64,000 bases of DNA from Teredinibacter franksiae (GCF_014218805.1 NZ_JACJUV010000001.1:1748501-1812500), one strand, 5' to 3'. Positions 16,605 to 26,067 are shown, counted from the first letter of the stretch. The notes: a model not told the origin generated them from the letters alone. Translations and numbers: made by a program.

Positions 16605-18371
16605 TTAGTCAGCGTTTTTGAACTGTAAATCGCACAACCGTTTATATAACGAGGATTGCACCAACAACTCTTCGTGACGACCTACACCAATAATTTGCCC
16701 TTGGTCCAAGAGCACAATTCGGTCAGCATGAATAACCGTAGCCAAGCGATGGGCAATTATTAAAGTAGTACGGTTTAGCATCAAGACATTCAGCGCCGCC
16801 TGTACATGCTGTTCGCTCTCGGCATCAAGAGCGCTGGTTGCTTCGTCAAGCAGTAGTATTGCTGGGTCTTTTAGTATTGCTCGAGCGATGGCAATTCTTT
16901 GTTTCTGGCCGCCAGATAATCGAACACCCTGCTCACCCAAATAGCTGGCGTAGCCTTGTGGTAATGCGCTGATAAATTCGTGGGCATGCGCTTTTTTGGC
17001 GGCGGCTATAACCTGCTCATCGGTAGCATCGGGTTTTCCATAGCGGATGTTGTGCCATACATCGGCACTAAACAATACGGGCTGCTGAGGCACTAAGCCT
17101 ATTTGCTGCCTAGCTTCCTGTAACTTTAGCGATTGCAGGGGTTTATTAAATATTTTTACCTCGCCCTCGGCTGGGTCGTAAAATCGCTCTAACATTTCAA
17201 ATAGTGTTGTCTTGCCCGCGCCAGAAGGGCCAACCAGCGCAATTGTTTCTCCGCTTTTTACCGCTAGATTAATACTACGCAATGCCAATTGATCTGGCCT
17301 GGATGGGTAGGAAAACGTGAGATTCACAAGCTCAATGGCGGTATCCACGCCTTTCATTTGCAATGAGGCTGGAACGCTAGCATTTTGAATGGCAGGCTCA
17401 ACGGACAGCAACTCCATTAATCTTTCCGCGGCTCCAGCCGCACGCTGCACCTCGCCATACACTTCCGATAGCGTACCTAAAGAGGTCGCAACCATAATGG
17501 CATAAAAGACAAATGCACCAAGCTCACCTGCGGTTATATTGCCTCGTAGTACATCGGTGCCACCCACCCATAACATCATCGATATGGCGGTGAACACCAA
17601 TAATATTACGGCTGCAATTAAGCTAGCTCGTTGGCGAATACGTTTTTTTGCTACGTCAAAAGCGGCCGTAACCTCTTTGCCAAAGGCGATCTTTTCTTCC
17701 GGCTCGCGCGTATAGCTTTGCACCACTTTTATATTGTGAATTATTTCGCCTGCGTAGGTTCCCACGTCGGCAACCGTATCTTGGCTTTGGCGAGATAGGG
17801 TTCGCACTCGGCGGCCAAACAATACCATGGGTAAAATTACAAACGGAATGCCGCTTAAAACAATGAGGCTGAGCTTAATGTTGGTAATAAACAACATGAT
17901 CAACCCACCAATCAACGTCAGTGCATTGCGTAACGCGAGAGAAAAAGACGAGCCGATTATAGATTGTAGTAAGGTGGTATCAGTAGTTAGGCGGCTCATT
18001 ATTTCGCCGCTTAGATTTTCTTCAAAATAGCTCGGATGCAGCTCTATAAGACGATCGAAAACGGCTTGGCGAATATCGGCGCTCACACGCTCGCCCAGCC
18101 ACGACATGAGATAGAAGCGAAAAAACGTGCCCACCGCCATCAGCAAAATAAGCGCCGTCATTACGCCTAGCGCAGTAGCCAGTTGCGATTCCGACTGTGC
18201 GACGAACCCATCATCGATAACCCGCTTTACCGCCTGACCAATGGAAAGGCTAATAGCTGCCACGAAAAAAAGTGCGGTAATAGCAATGGCTACTCTACCG
18301 GTATAAGGCCGGACAAAGCCCACTATAGGTAACAGAGTGTGTAACGCTCGCGGTTTTTCTTCATCTGCCAT
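16605..18371 (-). CDS. ABC exporter, fused membrane and ATPase domains (MsbA/LmrA-like)
   Basis: A 588-residue half-transporter. Six membrane helices lie in the first about 310 residues, including the conserved RLTTDTTLLQ intracellular loop. The ATPase domain has Walker A GPSGAGKTT at about residue 377, the signature LSGGQKQR at about 484, Walker B ILLLDEATSALD, and the switch His in IIAHRLATV. It should work as a homodimer exporting a hydrophobic substrate or lipid across the inner membrane. It resembles the MsbA/BmrA class but lacks an adjacent lpxK gene, so it is probably a general multidrug or lipid exporter and not MsbA itself. Transcribed alone on the minus strand. Confidence 0.9.
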   Translation of the reverse strand: MADEEKPRALHTLLPIVGFVRPYTGRVAIAITALFFVAAISLSIGQAVKRVIDDGFVAQSESQLATALGVMTALILLMAVGTFFRFYLMSWLGERVSADIRQAVFDRLIELHPSYFEENLSGEIMSRLTTDTTLLQSIIGSSFSLALRNALTLIGGLIMLFITNIKLSLIVLSGIPFVILPMVLFGRRVRTLSRQSQDTVADVGTYAGEIIHNIKVVQSYTREPEEKIAFGKEVTAAFDVAKKRIRQRASLIAAVILLVFTAISMMLWVGGTDVLRGNITAGELGAFVFYAIMVATSLGTLSEVYGEVQRAAGAAERLMELLSVEPAIQNASVPASLQMKGVDTAIELVNLTFSYPSRPDQLALRSINLAVKSGETIALVGPSGAGKTTLFEMLERFYDPAEGEVKIFNKPLQSLKLQEARQQIGLVPQQPVLFSADVWHNIRYGKPDATDEQVIAAAKKAHAHEFISALPQGYASYLGEQGVRLSGGQKQRIAIARAILKDPAILLLDEATSALDAESEQHVQAALNVLMLNRTTLIIAHRLATVIHADRIVLLDQGQIIGVGRHEELLVQSSLYKRLCDLQFKNAD

Positions 18372-18594
18372 GAACTATTTTCTACCTTGTCGAATATCGA
18401 CGCTACATTGCACTTAAAAGTTTTAACAGTGCGTCTTTCACCCAAGGAAACCTACGAGTAAAATCCGAGCTGCGAAGCGGGCCATTGGGCAGCTGAAAAC
18501 CGTAGGCCAACACCTACAGAGAGAGCATTTTGATAACCGTAGAATGCACCCTAGCTTGCCTCAAAAAGCCTTAGGGGTTAACTTAGGGGTTAAC

Positions 18595-19212
18595 TCAGAG
18601 ATTCCGTAGTTTTCGAACTTTGTCATTCCCGTTAAGTAATTCATCGAGTGTCAGCTTGTAGCTGGGTGCAAATATTTCCAAAAATGCGTCAACCTCTGGC
18701 ATGTTGAAGCCGGCAATACGTGCAGCTATATCTTCAATCGCCTTGGAAAACTCGTTATTACCCGCTTTTAGCTCTTCCTGGCATTTTAAAAACGCGGAAA
18801 TGGTATCGGCGCCTTTAATTAGCTTTTTAATGTCTTCGGGTACGTCTGCTGAAACAACCAGAGAACGATAATCGTCGCGCAGATCTTCGGGCAGTAAACT
18901 TATTAACTCCTTTTCGGCCTGAACTTCAACTTCCTTGAAGGCCTTTTGCATTCCGGGCGAATGGTATTTTATGGGTGTTGGCATATCACCGGTAATTACT
19001 TCCGATACATCATGGTAGAGCGCTGCGGTAGCGACCCTGTACACATCATAATGCTGACCAAAACGACGATTTCCCAATACCGCTAACGCATGAGCAATGG
19101 TTGCAACTTCCCAGCTGTGCTCCATAACATTTTCAGGAATTGCGCTACGCTTTAATCCCCAACGAAGTATCCAACGAATTCTACTGACGTAAGCAAAAAA
19201 ATGACTTTTCAT
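18595..19212 (-). CDS. yfbR: 5'-deoxynucleotidase YfbR
   Basis: A 205-residue HD-domain enzyme that removes the 5' phosphate from deoxynucleoside monophosphates. The metal ligands are visible: H32 in ENVMEHSWEV, H67-D68 in ALYHDVSEV, and the Asp in IKGADTISAFLKC near residue 136. FAYVSRIRWILRWGLKR and SEVITGDMPTPIKY are strongly conserved YfbR segments. Length fits the E. coli protein (about 199 residues). Monocistronic. Confidence 0.93.
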   Translation of the reverse strand: MKSHFFAYVSRIRWILRWGLKRSAIPENVMEHSWEVATIAHALAVLGNRRFGQHYDVYRVATAALYHDVSEVITGDMPTPIKYHSPGMQKAFKEVEVQAEKELISLLPEDLRDDYRSLVVSADVPEDIKKLIKGADTISAFLKCQEELKAGNNEFSKAIEDIAARIAGFNMPEVDAFLEIFAPSYKLTLDELLNGNDKVRKLRNL

Positions 19213-19752
19213 GAGACTCCGATTTTAAAACAGTAAGAAAAGAGCCCGCACGGCTCTATTTTCGTCATGCATAATTCAATGCAAACCCAGCAGAGGCAAT
19301 ACTCTTTTAGGGGCATCGTGCGAAAAATTCATCTGCGGTAACGATCTAGAACATCAACCCGCTGCATGAACACATTTGAGATAGGCCATATTACCCGCAA
19401 GGCAGTGGCTACTGGAAACAAAATCCCTAACCGAGCAAAAAACATTTTCTATATCTTGGATAAAACCGCACACCTGCCTATCGCTCAATCAAAAGTGCTC
19501 AATAGTATGGCATCCGCTCATTTTCGGCGTCGCGCCCACCCCGTCAATAATCACAACATCAACACACTCGCTTCGTCATAGTGGCCCACTCCACTGCTGT
19601 ACGTGGTAATCGTGCCCAAAAAAGCCTTTCGCCCTTCGGTGCGCTTGCACCTATCATCTGGGCGGCAGGCCAGAAGGGTAACAGCGCCTTCGGCTTTATC
19701 TAATATACTGCCACTCCCCACGATACCTGTTGGTTGAGAGCTTGTGAGAATG
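19213..19752. other. long non-coding stretch
   Basis: No supported gene. A hairpin AGAGCC-CGCAC-GGCTCT at 19241-19257 lies just upstream of yfbR; read on the minus strand it is followed by TTTTCTT, so it may terminate minus-strand readthrough. A plus-strand frame at 19366-19581 has no ribosome site or family signal. Confidence 0.4.
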
Positions 19753-19793
19753 CGCTATATTGTTAGTAGCCTTCAGGCCTACGCAATATAGCG
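19753..19793. other. long perfect inverted repeat (intergenic hairpin)
   Basis: CGCTATATTG at 19753-19762 pairs perfectly with CAATATAGCG at 19784-19793. Inside, GTAGCC can pair with GGCCTAC with one bulge, around TTCA. The result is a two-tier hairpin of about 41 bases with no T-run. It lies 70 bases beyond the stop of the GDSL gene. It could be an RNA structure, a transposon end remnant or a protein site. Confidence 0.5.
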
Positions 19794-19863
19794 GTGAGTC
19801 CGATTCAATGGGGCCACGTTGAAAAACCATAGGAGTTTTACTTGCCCCCATGTACCGTCGTGC

Positions 19864-20481
19864 TCACAAAGCTCCACTATCGACTAGCAGTTGGTGCAGC
19901 GTTTCCGCCATTACGCGGTAACCTTCTTCATTAAAGTGAATGGAATCGGATTTATATTTCGGTTGTCGTAACAAATCCCCAATCAGCTCAGCTTCGAACA
20001 CTAAATTATATTCCTCTGCCAACTCTTTATAGAGAGGTGCAACGCTGGAAAAAAGCTTCTTCTCGGGTACGCCCACCAGCACCACATCAATATTGTAGCG
20101 CTGAGCCTGGGCTACCATTTGTGCCATATTTCTCTTGATTTGAGCAGGGTTTTTGTTGCCCAGTATATCGTTACCACCTTCCAACAATATGAGCAAATCC
20201 ACACGTGAGTTCTCAAGGATAGCCTCCAACCGTTTTACGCCATTAGCGGTAACCTCACCCGATACACCGGCATTCATTACCTCCCTACCACTTAATACGG
20301 ATAGAACCGCCGGGTAGCTTTTCGCTTTTTCCGTACCCACTCCCACCGTTAAGCTATCACCAAACGCAAGAATCACACCGTCTTCGGGTATAGGGTCTAA
20401 CTCAACACTGTCACAGGCTTGTAGCAATACAAATATCAATAAAATTATTGTATTGCTACAACTTTTATTCCAATAAGCCAT
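19864..20481 (-). CDS. GDSL/SGNH-family lipoprotein esterase (TesA-like)
   Basis: A 205-residue secreted hydrolase. The N-terminus is a lipoprotein signal with lipobox LLQAC (Cys23), so it is membrane-anchored, probably in the outer membrane. SGNH blocks are complete: block I AFGDSLTVG (S43), block II NAGVSGE (G75), block III GGND (102-105) and block V D179-x-x-H182 in SDSIHFNEEGY. It resembles arylesterase/TesA proteins that hydrolyse short acyl esters or thioesters. A stand-alone or two-gene unit with the methyltransferase upstream (142-base gap). Confidence 0.88.
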   Translation of the reverse strand: MAYWNKSCSNTIILLIFVLLQACDSVELDPIPEDGVILAFGDSLTVGVGTEKAKSYPAVLSVLSGREVMNAGVSGEVTANGVKRLEAILENSRVDLLILLEGGNDILGNKNPAQIKRNMAQMVAQAQRYNIDVVLVGVPEKKLFSSVAPLYKELAEEYNLVFEAELIGDLLRQPKYKSDSIHFNEEGYRVMAETLHQLLVDSGAL

Positions 20482-20622
20482 TGTTTTATCCTAGCCAAAA
20501 AGCCCTATGATACCGACCAACTATGCAAACAATTTGGACAAACTAAGTAAGCAGGAAGGAAATAATGCACGACAATACCTCGCTTCTGCGAGCCACTTTG
20601 GTGCCGTTTTCATACGCTGCTA

Positions 20623-21246
20623 TTATCCCGGCTTTCTTGCCACAACAAACAACACCATCGTTTTACCCACTCGCCATTCATACTCCACATTAAAACCGGT
20701 ATTGGCGATATTCTTTTTAAGGTCTTCAATATTAAAAAACCGAAGAAAAGGAAAAAATCCCAACCATCGAGCAAGAGGTGAAATGAATTTTAAATAGCCC
20801 ATGGTTTCACCTACACAGGGAGTACTGGAAATTAATACGCCACCAGGCTTTAGCATGCGGTAAATATGCGCAAGCGCTTCTTCTCTGTTTTTTAACAAAT
20901 GAAAAATACTATGGCCTAACACTACATCTTTTGAGCCATCGGCCACCTGTACATCGTCCAGTACCACCGTTTCAAAAGTAACATTCCCTACCCCCTGATC
21001 TTTAGCCTTACCCTGGGCAATGGCTATCATCGCCGATGAAATATCAGTGGCATGAATATGTTTAACGTAAGGCGCATGGAGCAAAGCCGTGGAGCCGGTA
21101 CCACAACCCAACTCAAAGACCTCCGTTTCAGACGTAAGGTACTCGCGGGTCTTTTCCAGCTTTTTCTGATAGGCCTCGTCATCGCCAATGGGTTGGCGCG
21201 CATATTTCTTAGCTATTTTGTCCCAAAATTTTGCTTCCTTGTACAT
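20623..21246 (-). CDS. class I SAM-dependent methyltransferase
   Basis: A 207-residue enzyme with motif I VFELGCGTGSTALL, an acidic ribose-binding residue in HIHATDISSAMI, motif III region VVLGHSIFHLL, and YRMLKPGGVLISSTP. This is the Methyltransf_11/UbiE-like fold. The acceptor is not evident. The N-terminus (FWDKIAKKYARQPI) is typical of this group. It lies upstream of the GDSL gene on the same strand. Confidence 0.88.
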   Translation of the reverse strand: MYKEAKFWDKIAKKYARQPIGDDEAYQKKLEKTREYLTSETEVFELGCGTGSTALLHAPYVKHIHATDISSAMIAIAQGKAKDQGVGNVTFETVVLDDVQVADGSKDVVLGHSIFHLLKNREEALAHIYRMLKPGGVLISSTPCVGETMGYLKFISPLARWLGFFPFLRFFNIEDLKKNIANTGFNVEYEWRVGKTMVLFVVARKPG

Positions 21247-21495
21247 ATTATGATCCCTGCAGATATCGTGGAGGCCAATAATAGAGCCTTTTCAGTGAGC
21301 CGCTGGTAACACAAGTAGACGGACCTCGTGCGCCCAACCGTCCCCGTTTGCTGGGGTTAACGTATTTAATCTTAAAAAGATTCATTTCCCTGTCAACCAA
21401 ATGCTTTCCCACTGCGTTAATGAAGCAGATGTATAGCAATTGGGGAGCCGAGGTACGGCTGCCATCATTAATATCCAGCTTTATGGAGCCTTACT

Positions 21496-23337
21496 ATGTT
21501 TAAATTCACTTTTGGAAGACCATTGATTGGTCTGTTCACTGCCTTATTACTGGCTTTCTCAACCTTTCTAACCGGCTGTGGCGGCTCCTCTTCCACCACC
21601 GATGCCATTAGCGCCGCTAACCTCGGGGAAGACCAGGGCCAAGTGCTGGTCAGCCTTACCGACGCCGAGGGTGATTTCCTTACCTATCAGGTGGACGTAA
21701 CAGCTATCACTCTCATGCACAGCGATGGCACCCAGGTAGATCTACTGCCTGAAACCACTAGTGTCGATTTTGCCCAATATGTAGACACCAGCGAGCTGTT
21801 AAGCGTAACTTCCGCTCCCCGCGGTGTATACGACTCCGCCAGCATCAGCCTGGATTTCGGCAATTCAGTCATTACCGTTCAAGATGAAAGCGGAAACCCG
21901 GTTGTCGCCAGTGTAGTGGATGAAGATGGTACGGCGGTAAGCGAGCTTACCGTACAGTTGAATTTCAATGGTAATGAACACTTTGTGGTTAACCCGCGCA
22001 AAATAGCGCATGTAACGCTCGATTTTGACCTAGACGCATCGAACTCTATTGAACTCACTGAAACCGGCGCCGTGGTCACCGTAAGCCCAGTATTAATGGC
22101 CGATACTCAACACAAAGACCCTAAGCCTTTCCGCCTACGTGGGCTTTTGCAGGAAGTTGACAGTGAAACACAAAGCTTCACTTTAGACCTTCGCCCCTTC
22201 CGTAAGCGTCATGGCCGCTTTGGCAGCACGGACGTTTACGTAGACGATACCACCAACTATGAAATTGATGGCGAAGTAACGGCCAACGATCAGGGACTTG
22301 CCGCTCTGGCAGAACTAGATGCCGAAGCCTCCGTAGTCGTGAGTGGAATCTGGAGCAAAGAAGAACACACATTTACGGCAACAGAGGTTTTGGCGGGCAG
22401 CAGTGTAGCCTGGAACAATATTGATGTACTTCGCGGTACCGTTGTAGCGCGAAGCGAAAACACCCTAACCGTGAAAGGCGCTCTTGTTGAGCTGTCTTCT
22501 GGTCACGCCCGCTTTAACGACACCCTCACCCTCACCATTGCCGATACCACCAGCGTACACAAATACGGTGAAGAAGCCGATAGCGCCACAATTTCCATAG
22601 GCTCTGCCATTCACGCCACCGGTGATGTCATCAGTGACACCGAGATGGACGCCAGCGCTGGGCTAGTACGCCTGCGTAAAGTCAGTGTGTCTGGTAGTGT
22701 AATCTCCACCGAAGAAGGCCTTGCCATTGACGTTGCGCTGATTGACGGCCGTCGCCCAGACGTTTTTGACTTCACTGGTACAGGTCAAAGCGCCGAACAG
22801 GATACCAACGCAGCTGAGTACGAAATTGACACGGCCGAATTAAACACCGAGCATCTTGCGGTAAACGACCCTGTGCGTATTCGTGGTTACGTTAACGATT
22901 TCGGTGCCGCTCCTGCAGACTTTATTGCTCACACGCTGGTGGGCGCTAGATATATGAAAGCCGGGCTCTCTATTGATTACGGTCGCAAGGGTTCCACAAC
23001 AGCGGTACAACAAAACACCGAAGCGGGTTTACAACTCAGCCTTGCCGATACTGGCCGCCACCACCACGTTGGCCGCGGTGGCATGCCGCTGGATATGCAC
23101 AACCTAGACACTATGCCCTTGGTTGTACCTGCCGAAGATGAAGGTATTTACAGTATCACTATCGATGATCAAATTGAGGTCTATCTTGACTACAGCGAAT
23201 TTGCTACTGCCCTAGACGACTACCTCGCTAATGGAATGATTGTGGTACGCTTTGACGCACACGGTCAGTACAACGCCGAAAACAATGATTTCGAAAGCGC
23301 GCGCCTGCGTATTCGCTTAGCCAGCGCGGAAGATTAA
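21496..23337 (+). CDS. DUF4382/DUF5666-like surface lipoprotein
   Basis: A 613-residue lipoprotein: signal peptide with lipobox LTGC (Cys28) followed by GGSSSTTD. Residues 45-200 resemble DUF4382 (GQVLVSLTDAEGDFLTYQVDV, then RGVYDSASISLDFG). The rest is a series of beta-rich modules like DUF5666 (FRLRGLLQEVDSETQSFTLD, VVVSGIWSKEEHTFTATEV, LRGTVVARSENTLTVKGALV). Late in the protein is a His-rich RHHHVGRGGMPLDMH. It is acidic and extracytoplasmic; the role is unknown, possibly adhesion or extracellular scaffolding. First gene of a six-gene operon ending in a sigma factor. Confidence 0.8.
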   Translation: MFKFTFGRPLIGLFTALLLAFSTFLTGCGGSSSTTDAISAANLGEDQGQVLVSLTDAEGDFLTYQVDVTAITLMHSDGTQVDLLPETTSVDFAQYVDTSELLSVTSAPRGVYDSASISLDFGNSVITVQDESGNPVVASVVDEDGTAVSELTVQLNFNGNEHFVVNPRKIAHVTLDFDLDASNSIELTETGAVVTVSPVLMADTQHKDPKPFRLRGLLQEVDSETQSFTLDLRPFRKRHGRFGSTDVYVDDTTNYEIDGEVTANDQGLAALAELDAEASVVVSGIWSKEEHTFTATEVLAGSSVAWNNIDVLRGTVVARSENTLTVKGALVELSSGHARFNDTLTLTIADTTSVHKYGEEADSATISIGSAIHATGDVISDTEMDASAGLVRLRKVSVSGSVISTEEGLAIDVALIDGRRPDVFDFTGTGQSAEQDTNAAEYEIDTAELNTEHLAVNDPVRIRGYVNDFGAAPADFIAHTLVGARYMKAGLSIDYGRKGSTTAVQQNTEAGLQLSLADTGRHHHVGRGGMPLDMHNLDTMPLVVPAEDEGIYSITIDDQIEVYLDYSEFATALDDYLANGMIVVRFDAHGQYNAENNDFESARLRIRLASAED

Positions 23338-23370
23338 ACGGTACCGTTATACGTTTGAGGAGACACCTCT

Positions 23371-23673
23371 TTGAGTCATCCACGCCTACGGAAGCGGGCC
23401 AAACCGCTTCCGTTTTTCGGAACACTGCTACTAACGAGTCAATTAACGGCCTACGCTTGGGCAGAAGAGCATACACCGGAACTTTTGCCTAGCCGTGAGC
23501 TTTTACTCTTTTTAGCCGAATTCGATAATGTGGATGACGAAACTTTTTCTTTGTTAGTTACACGCGGAGAAAAAGACGTGGCCAAGCAAGTTAACACTAA
23601 AAAACCAGACAATACTCAAAGTAAAACGACAGCTGAAGAAAGCAAGAGCGAACGAGGTGATAGCAATGAATAG
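23371..23673 (+). CDS. small exported protein of the sigma-factor operon
   Basis: A 100-residue protein with a signal peptide (LPFFGTLLLTSQLTAYAWA|EE) and a short acidic then Lys-rich mature part with LLLFLAEFDNVDDETFSLL. It starts at TTG, supported by GAGGAG nine bases upstream. Its stop overlaps the DUF3106 start by eight bases. The LAEFDNVDDE element is typical of small genes placed next to DUF3106 genes in Cellvibrio relatives; otherwise no family is known. Confidence 0.65.
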   Translation: MSHPRLRKRAKPLPFFGTLLLTSQLTAYAWAEEHTPELLPSRELLLFLAEFDNVDDETFSLLVTRGEKDVAKQVNTKKPDNTQSKTTAEESKSERGDSNE

Positions 23674-24136
23674 GTATCTAGCACAACTAACCCTTGGCTT
23701 GTTATTAACATTGTTGGCACTCAACTGCACTGCAAACACAGATTGGCAGGAACTCAGCACCAACCAACAGGCCATTCTTACCCCCTTTAAAGACAACTGG
23801 CACACGCTAGAACAAACGCAACAAACACGACTATTGTTAGCTGCAGAGCGCTGGAACACCATGTCGCCAAAGCAAAAACAACACGCGGCGGAACGGTTGA
23901 AAAAATGGCGTACACTCGACGGCAATCAGAAGCGCGCGGTGCGTCAAAGGCTTCAGGAATTCAGGAGTTTACCTGAAAAAGACAGAGCCCGTATTCGTTC
24001 ACAATTTCGCAAATTTCAAGCACTGCCTGAACACAAAAAACAAAAACTCAAAGAACGCTGGAAAAAAATGTCGCCCGATCAACGGCGAAAATCGGTTGAT
24101 AGATCAAGACAGAAAAAGGAGAGTAATCGACGGTGA
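23666..24136 (+). CDS. DUF3106 domain exported protein
   Basis: About 156 residues: signal peptide (YLAQLTLGLLLTLLALNCTA) then a highly basic, Gln/Lys/Arg-rich helical protein built of repeats with the pattern W..L...Q...L.P (DWQELSTNQQAILTPF, ERWNTMSPKQKQHAAERL, KWRTLDGNQKRAVRQRL, ERWKKMSPDQRRKS). This is DUF3106, a periplasmic family usually encoded with a sigma factor and DUF3619, as here. ATG at 23666 has GAGGTGA in front. The coupled overlaps on both sides show it is co-translated with its neighbours. Function unknown. Confidence 0.82.
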   Translation: MNRYLAQLTLGLLLTLLALNCTANTDWQELSTNQQAILTPFKDNWHTLEQTQQTRLLLAAERWNTMSPKQKQHAAERLKKWRTLDGNQKRAVRQRLQEFRSLPEKDRARIRSQFRKFQALPEHKKQKLKERWKKMSPDQRRKSVDRSRQKKESNRR

Positions 24137-25155
24137 TTGCTCTCCTCTTGTTACCTTCTTTACGGTATAAAGCTTTACCAACTTTCAACCCGACCAAAGC
24201 GCTTGTCGGGCTTTTCTGGCTTGCGACGCTCTTTATTGCACCGTTAATTCAGGCCGACGAAAGCGATTGGTTTCTAGAAGACACCCAGAATTACCGCCTC
24301 GATATGCGCTACGGCCAATTCGAAGACGGCGCAAGCCTCTCTAGCATTGCACTAAATACACCCTTTCTGCTAAACAGTGAATTCTCGGGTCGCTACACAC
24401 GCGTATCGGGCGGAGAAGAAGACGAATTTGCCAGTAGTTTTTATATTCAGAGTAATCCATTTGCCAAATTCACGTTAGGCGTAGGCTTAGAAACGGGAGA
24501 GCGCGAAGACAGTTACCGGCTGCAAGACTGGCTACTACTGGCTGGCACCAATTTGCAAAACTGGACGATAGAGCTAAGCGTTATTCGAGGCGAGATAGAA
24601 ACTGTTCCCACACTACTATTAGGAAGTGAATTTATTAACCCACCGAGTGAACGTGAACGGTTGTCCAGTACACGCACCGGTATTGGCACTAGCGTCATTT
24701 ATTATGCTCAACAATGGGCGTGGCAATTCAGCTACCGCAATTATCAACACGACAGACCTAACCAACCGAACCAAGACGACATCATTGCGGCACTGAATGA
24801 CGTGGGCGTTGAAAATCGAGAGCAGTTAGAACAATTCCTAGATCAGCCCGAGCAACGCCAACAACTCAGACAGTACTCCCGCGCACTCGGTTATACCGAC
24901 CAACAATACTATCACCAAGTGAGCCATGTTGCCGACCAAGAGGCCAGTACGCGTTTTAGTTTTTTCGCTGGCAACTATCGATTATCCGCCGGCTTGTCTT
25001 GGTACGATAGCCTCTATTTTAAGGAGCAAGTGAGCAGCCTCTACGGCGCCATTGAGCGCCCTATTAACAACACTGTGGACCTGGGTTTTCTACTAAGTAA
25101 TTCAGACGAAGATGCTTCGTTATACGCAGAAATTGGCCTAGGGCTAAACTGGTAG
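24133..25155 (+). CDS. predicted outer-membrane beta-barrel protein
   Basis: A 340-residue protein: signal sequence ending about residue 41 (FIAPLIQA|DES), then alternating amphipathic strands (YRLDMRYGQFEDG, NLQNWTIELSVIRGE, AWQFSYRNYQHD, TRFSFFAGNYRLSAGLSWYD) and a C-terminal IGLGLNW that ends in an aromatic residue, the BAM recognition signal. An internal Gln-rich segment around 225-250 breaks the barrel and may be a periplasmic or surface loop. No named family. GTG start overlapping the previous stop by four bases. By position it is the membrane partner of the exported proteins encoded before it. Confidence 0.7.
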   Translation: MIALLLLPSLRYKALPTFNPTKALVGLFWLATLFIAPLIQADESDWFLEDTQNYRLDMRYGQFEDGASLSSIALNTPFLLNSEFSGRYTRVSGGEEDEFASSFYIQSNPFAKFTLGVGLETGEREDSYRLQDWLLLAGTNLQNWTIELSVIRGEIETVPTLLLGSEFINPPSERERLSSTRTGIGTSVIYYAQQWAWQFSYRNYQHDRPNQPNQDDIIAALNDVGVENREQLEQFLDQPEQRQQLRQYSRALGYTDQQYYHQVSHVADQEASTRFSFFAGNYRLSAGLSWYDSLYFKEQVSSLYGAIERPINNTVDLGFLLSNSDEDASLYAEIGLGLNW

Positions 25156-25156
25156 C

Positions 25157-25702
25157 ATGTCCACAACCTGCGACAAAACTCGGCTAAAACTGAATGATTT
25201 TTTTATTCAAGTGCAGGTAAAAGCTATGCGGCAGGCTGAAATATCCACATCAAGCCGCGACGATGCACTGGATATACTGCAAGATTCGATGATTAAGCTA
25301 GCGGCAAAATATGCGGATCAGACTGAAAATTGGCCGCAGCTTTTTCAACGTATTTTGCAAAACACGCTGCGCGACTGGCACAGGCGAAAAAAAGTGCGCA
25401 ACTGGCTGAGTTTTCATTTCGGCGAGGAAGAGCCACCCGTCACCGAGGAGCAAAACCATGAGCCTATATCAAACACACGCACACCGGAAAATATTGCCGT
25501 CGGCGATCAGAAACTAAAGGAAATTGAACGCGCACTACAACAGCTTCCACAGCGACAACAGCAGGCCTTTTTACTGCGAGCCTGGTGGGGGGCTAGCACA
25601 GATGAAACCGCTTTTGCCATGGCCTGCAGTACTGGCAGCGTTAAAACCCATTACTCAAGAGCCCTGTCAAAATTACAGGTATTGTTGGAGGACTTAAAAT
25701 GA
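25157..25702 (+). CDS. ECF-type RNA polymerase sigma factor
   Basis: A 181-residue sigma-70 family protein: region 2 at about 30-75 (DDALDILQDSMIKLAAKY, then FQRILQNTLRDWHRRKK) and region 4 helix-turn-helix at about 128-175 (LPQRQQQAFLLRAWWGAS, GSVKTHYSRALSKL). A variable acidic linker joins them. It starts one base after the barrel gene's stop and ends overlapping the DUF3619 gene by four bases. In the related clusters, this sigma factor is paired with DUF3619 as a likely membrane anti-sigma-type partner. It is unusual that it stands near the end of a long structural operon. Confidence 0.88.
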   Translation: MSTTCDKTRLKLNDFFIQVQVKAMRQAEISTSSRDDALDILQDSMIKLAAKYADQTENWPQLFQRILQNTLRDWHRRKKVRNWLSFHFGEEEPPVTEEQNHEPISNTRTPENIAVGDQKLKEIERALQQLPQRQQQAFLLRAWWGASTDETAFAMACSTGSVKTHYSRALSKLQVLLEDLK

Positions 25703-26067
25703 ACCGTGATAAACAGCCACAAGGGCAAGAGGCTAAAACCCAACAACAAATAGTGAATGCCATAAATCATTCACTGGAAACCGATGCCGACACGCTAGAA
25801 ACCATGGCTGACATTCGCCAGCGCGCGCTCGCGGCTATACCGCAAAAGCCCGCACGAAAAAACGTCTATTGGTTAAGTGCCGCCGTTGCGGCTTCACTCA
25901 TTGCGGCTTTTGTATTTTTAATAAACCCCAGCATCCAAACGCCCAATACAACTGACGCGGCTCTAGCCGATATGGAATGGCTACTCGAGAACGATGAGTT
26001 TGAACTCATGGACAATGAGCTGGATTTTTATCAATGGGTAAATGAAGAATTAAACAGCGCGGGGTAA
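25699..26067 (+). CDS. DUF3619 membrane protein (possible anti-sigma partner)
   Basis: A 122-residue protein: cytoplasmic helical N-terminus (INHSLETDADTLETMADIRQRAL), a single transmembrane helix (VYWLSAAVAASLIAAFVFLI) and an acidic, Trp-containing periplasmic tail (ADMEWLLENDEFELMD, DFYQWVNEEL). This fits DUF3619, always seen beside an ECF sigma factor. The N-in topology with a small cytoplasmic domain is that of anti-sigma factors, although a classical zinc-binding HxxxCxxC is absent. Translation-coupled to the sigma gene. Its stop lies 14 bases from the convergent TonB receptor. Confidence 0.8.
   Translation: MNRDKQPQGQEAKTQQQIVNAINHSLETDADTLETMADIRQRALAAIPQKPARKNVYWLSAAVAASLIAAFVFLINPSIQTPNTTDAALADMEWLLENDEFELMDNELDFYQWVNEELNSAG

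Noticed and set aside
19366..19581. 71-codon plus-strand frame
   Set aside because: No ribosome site, atypical composition, no family.
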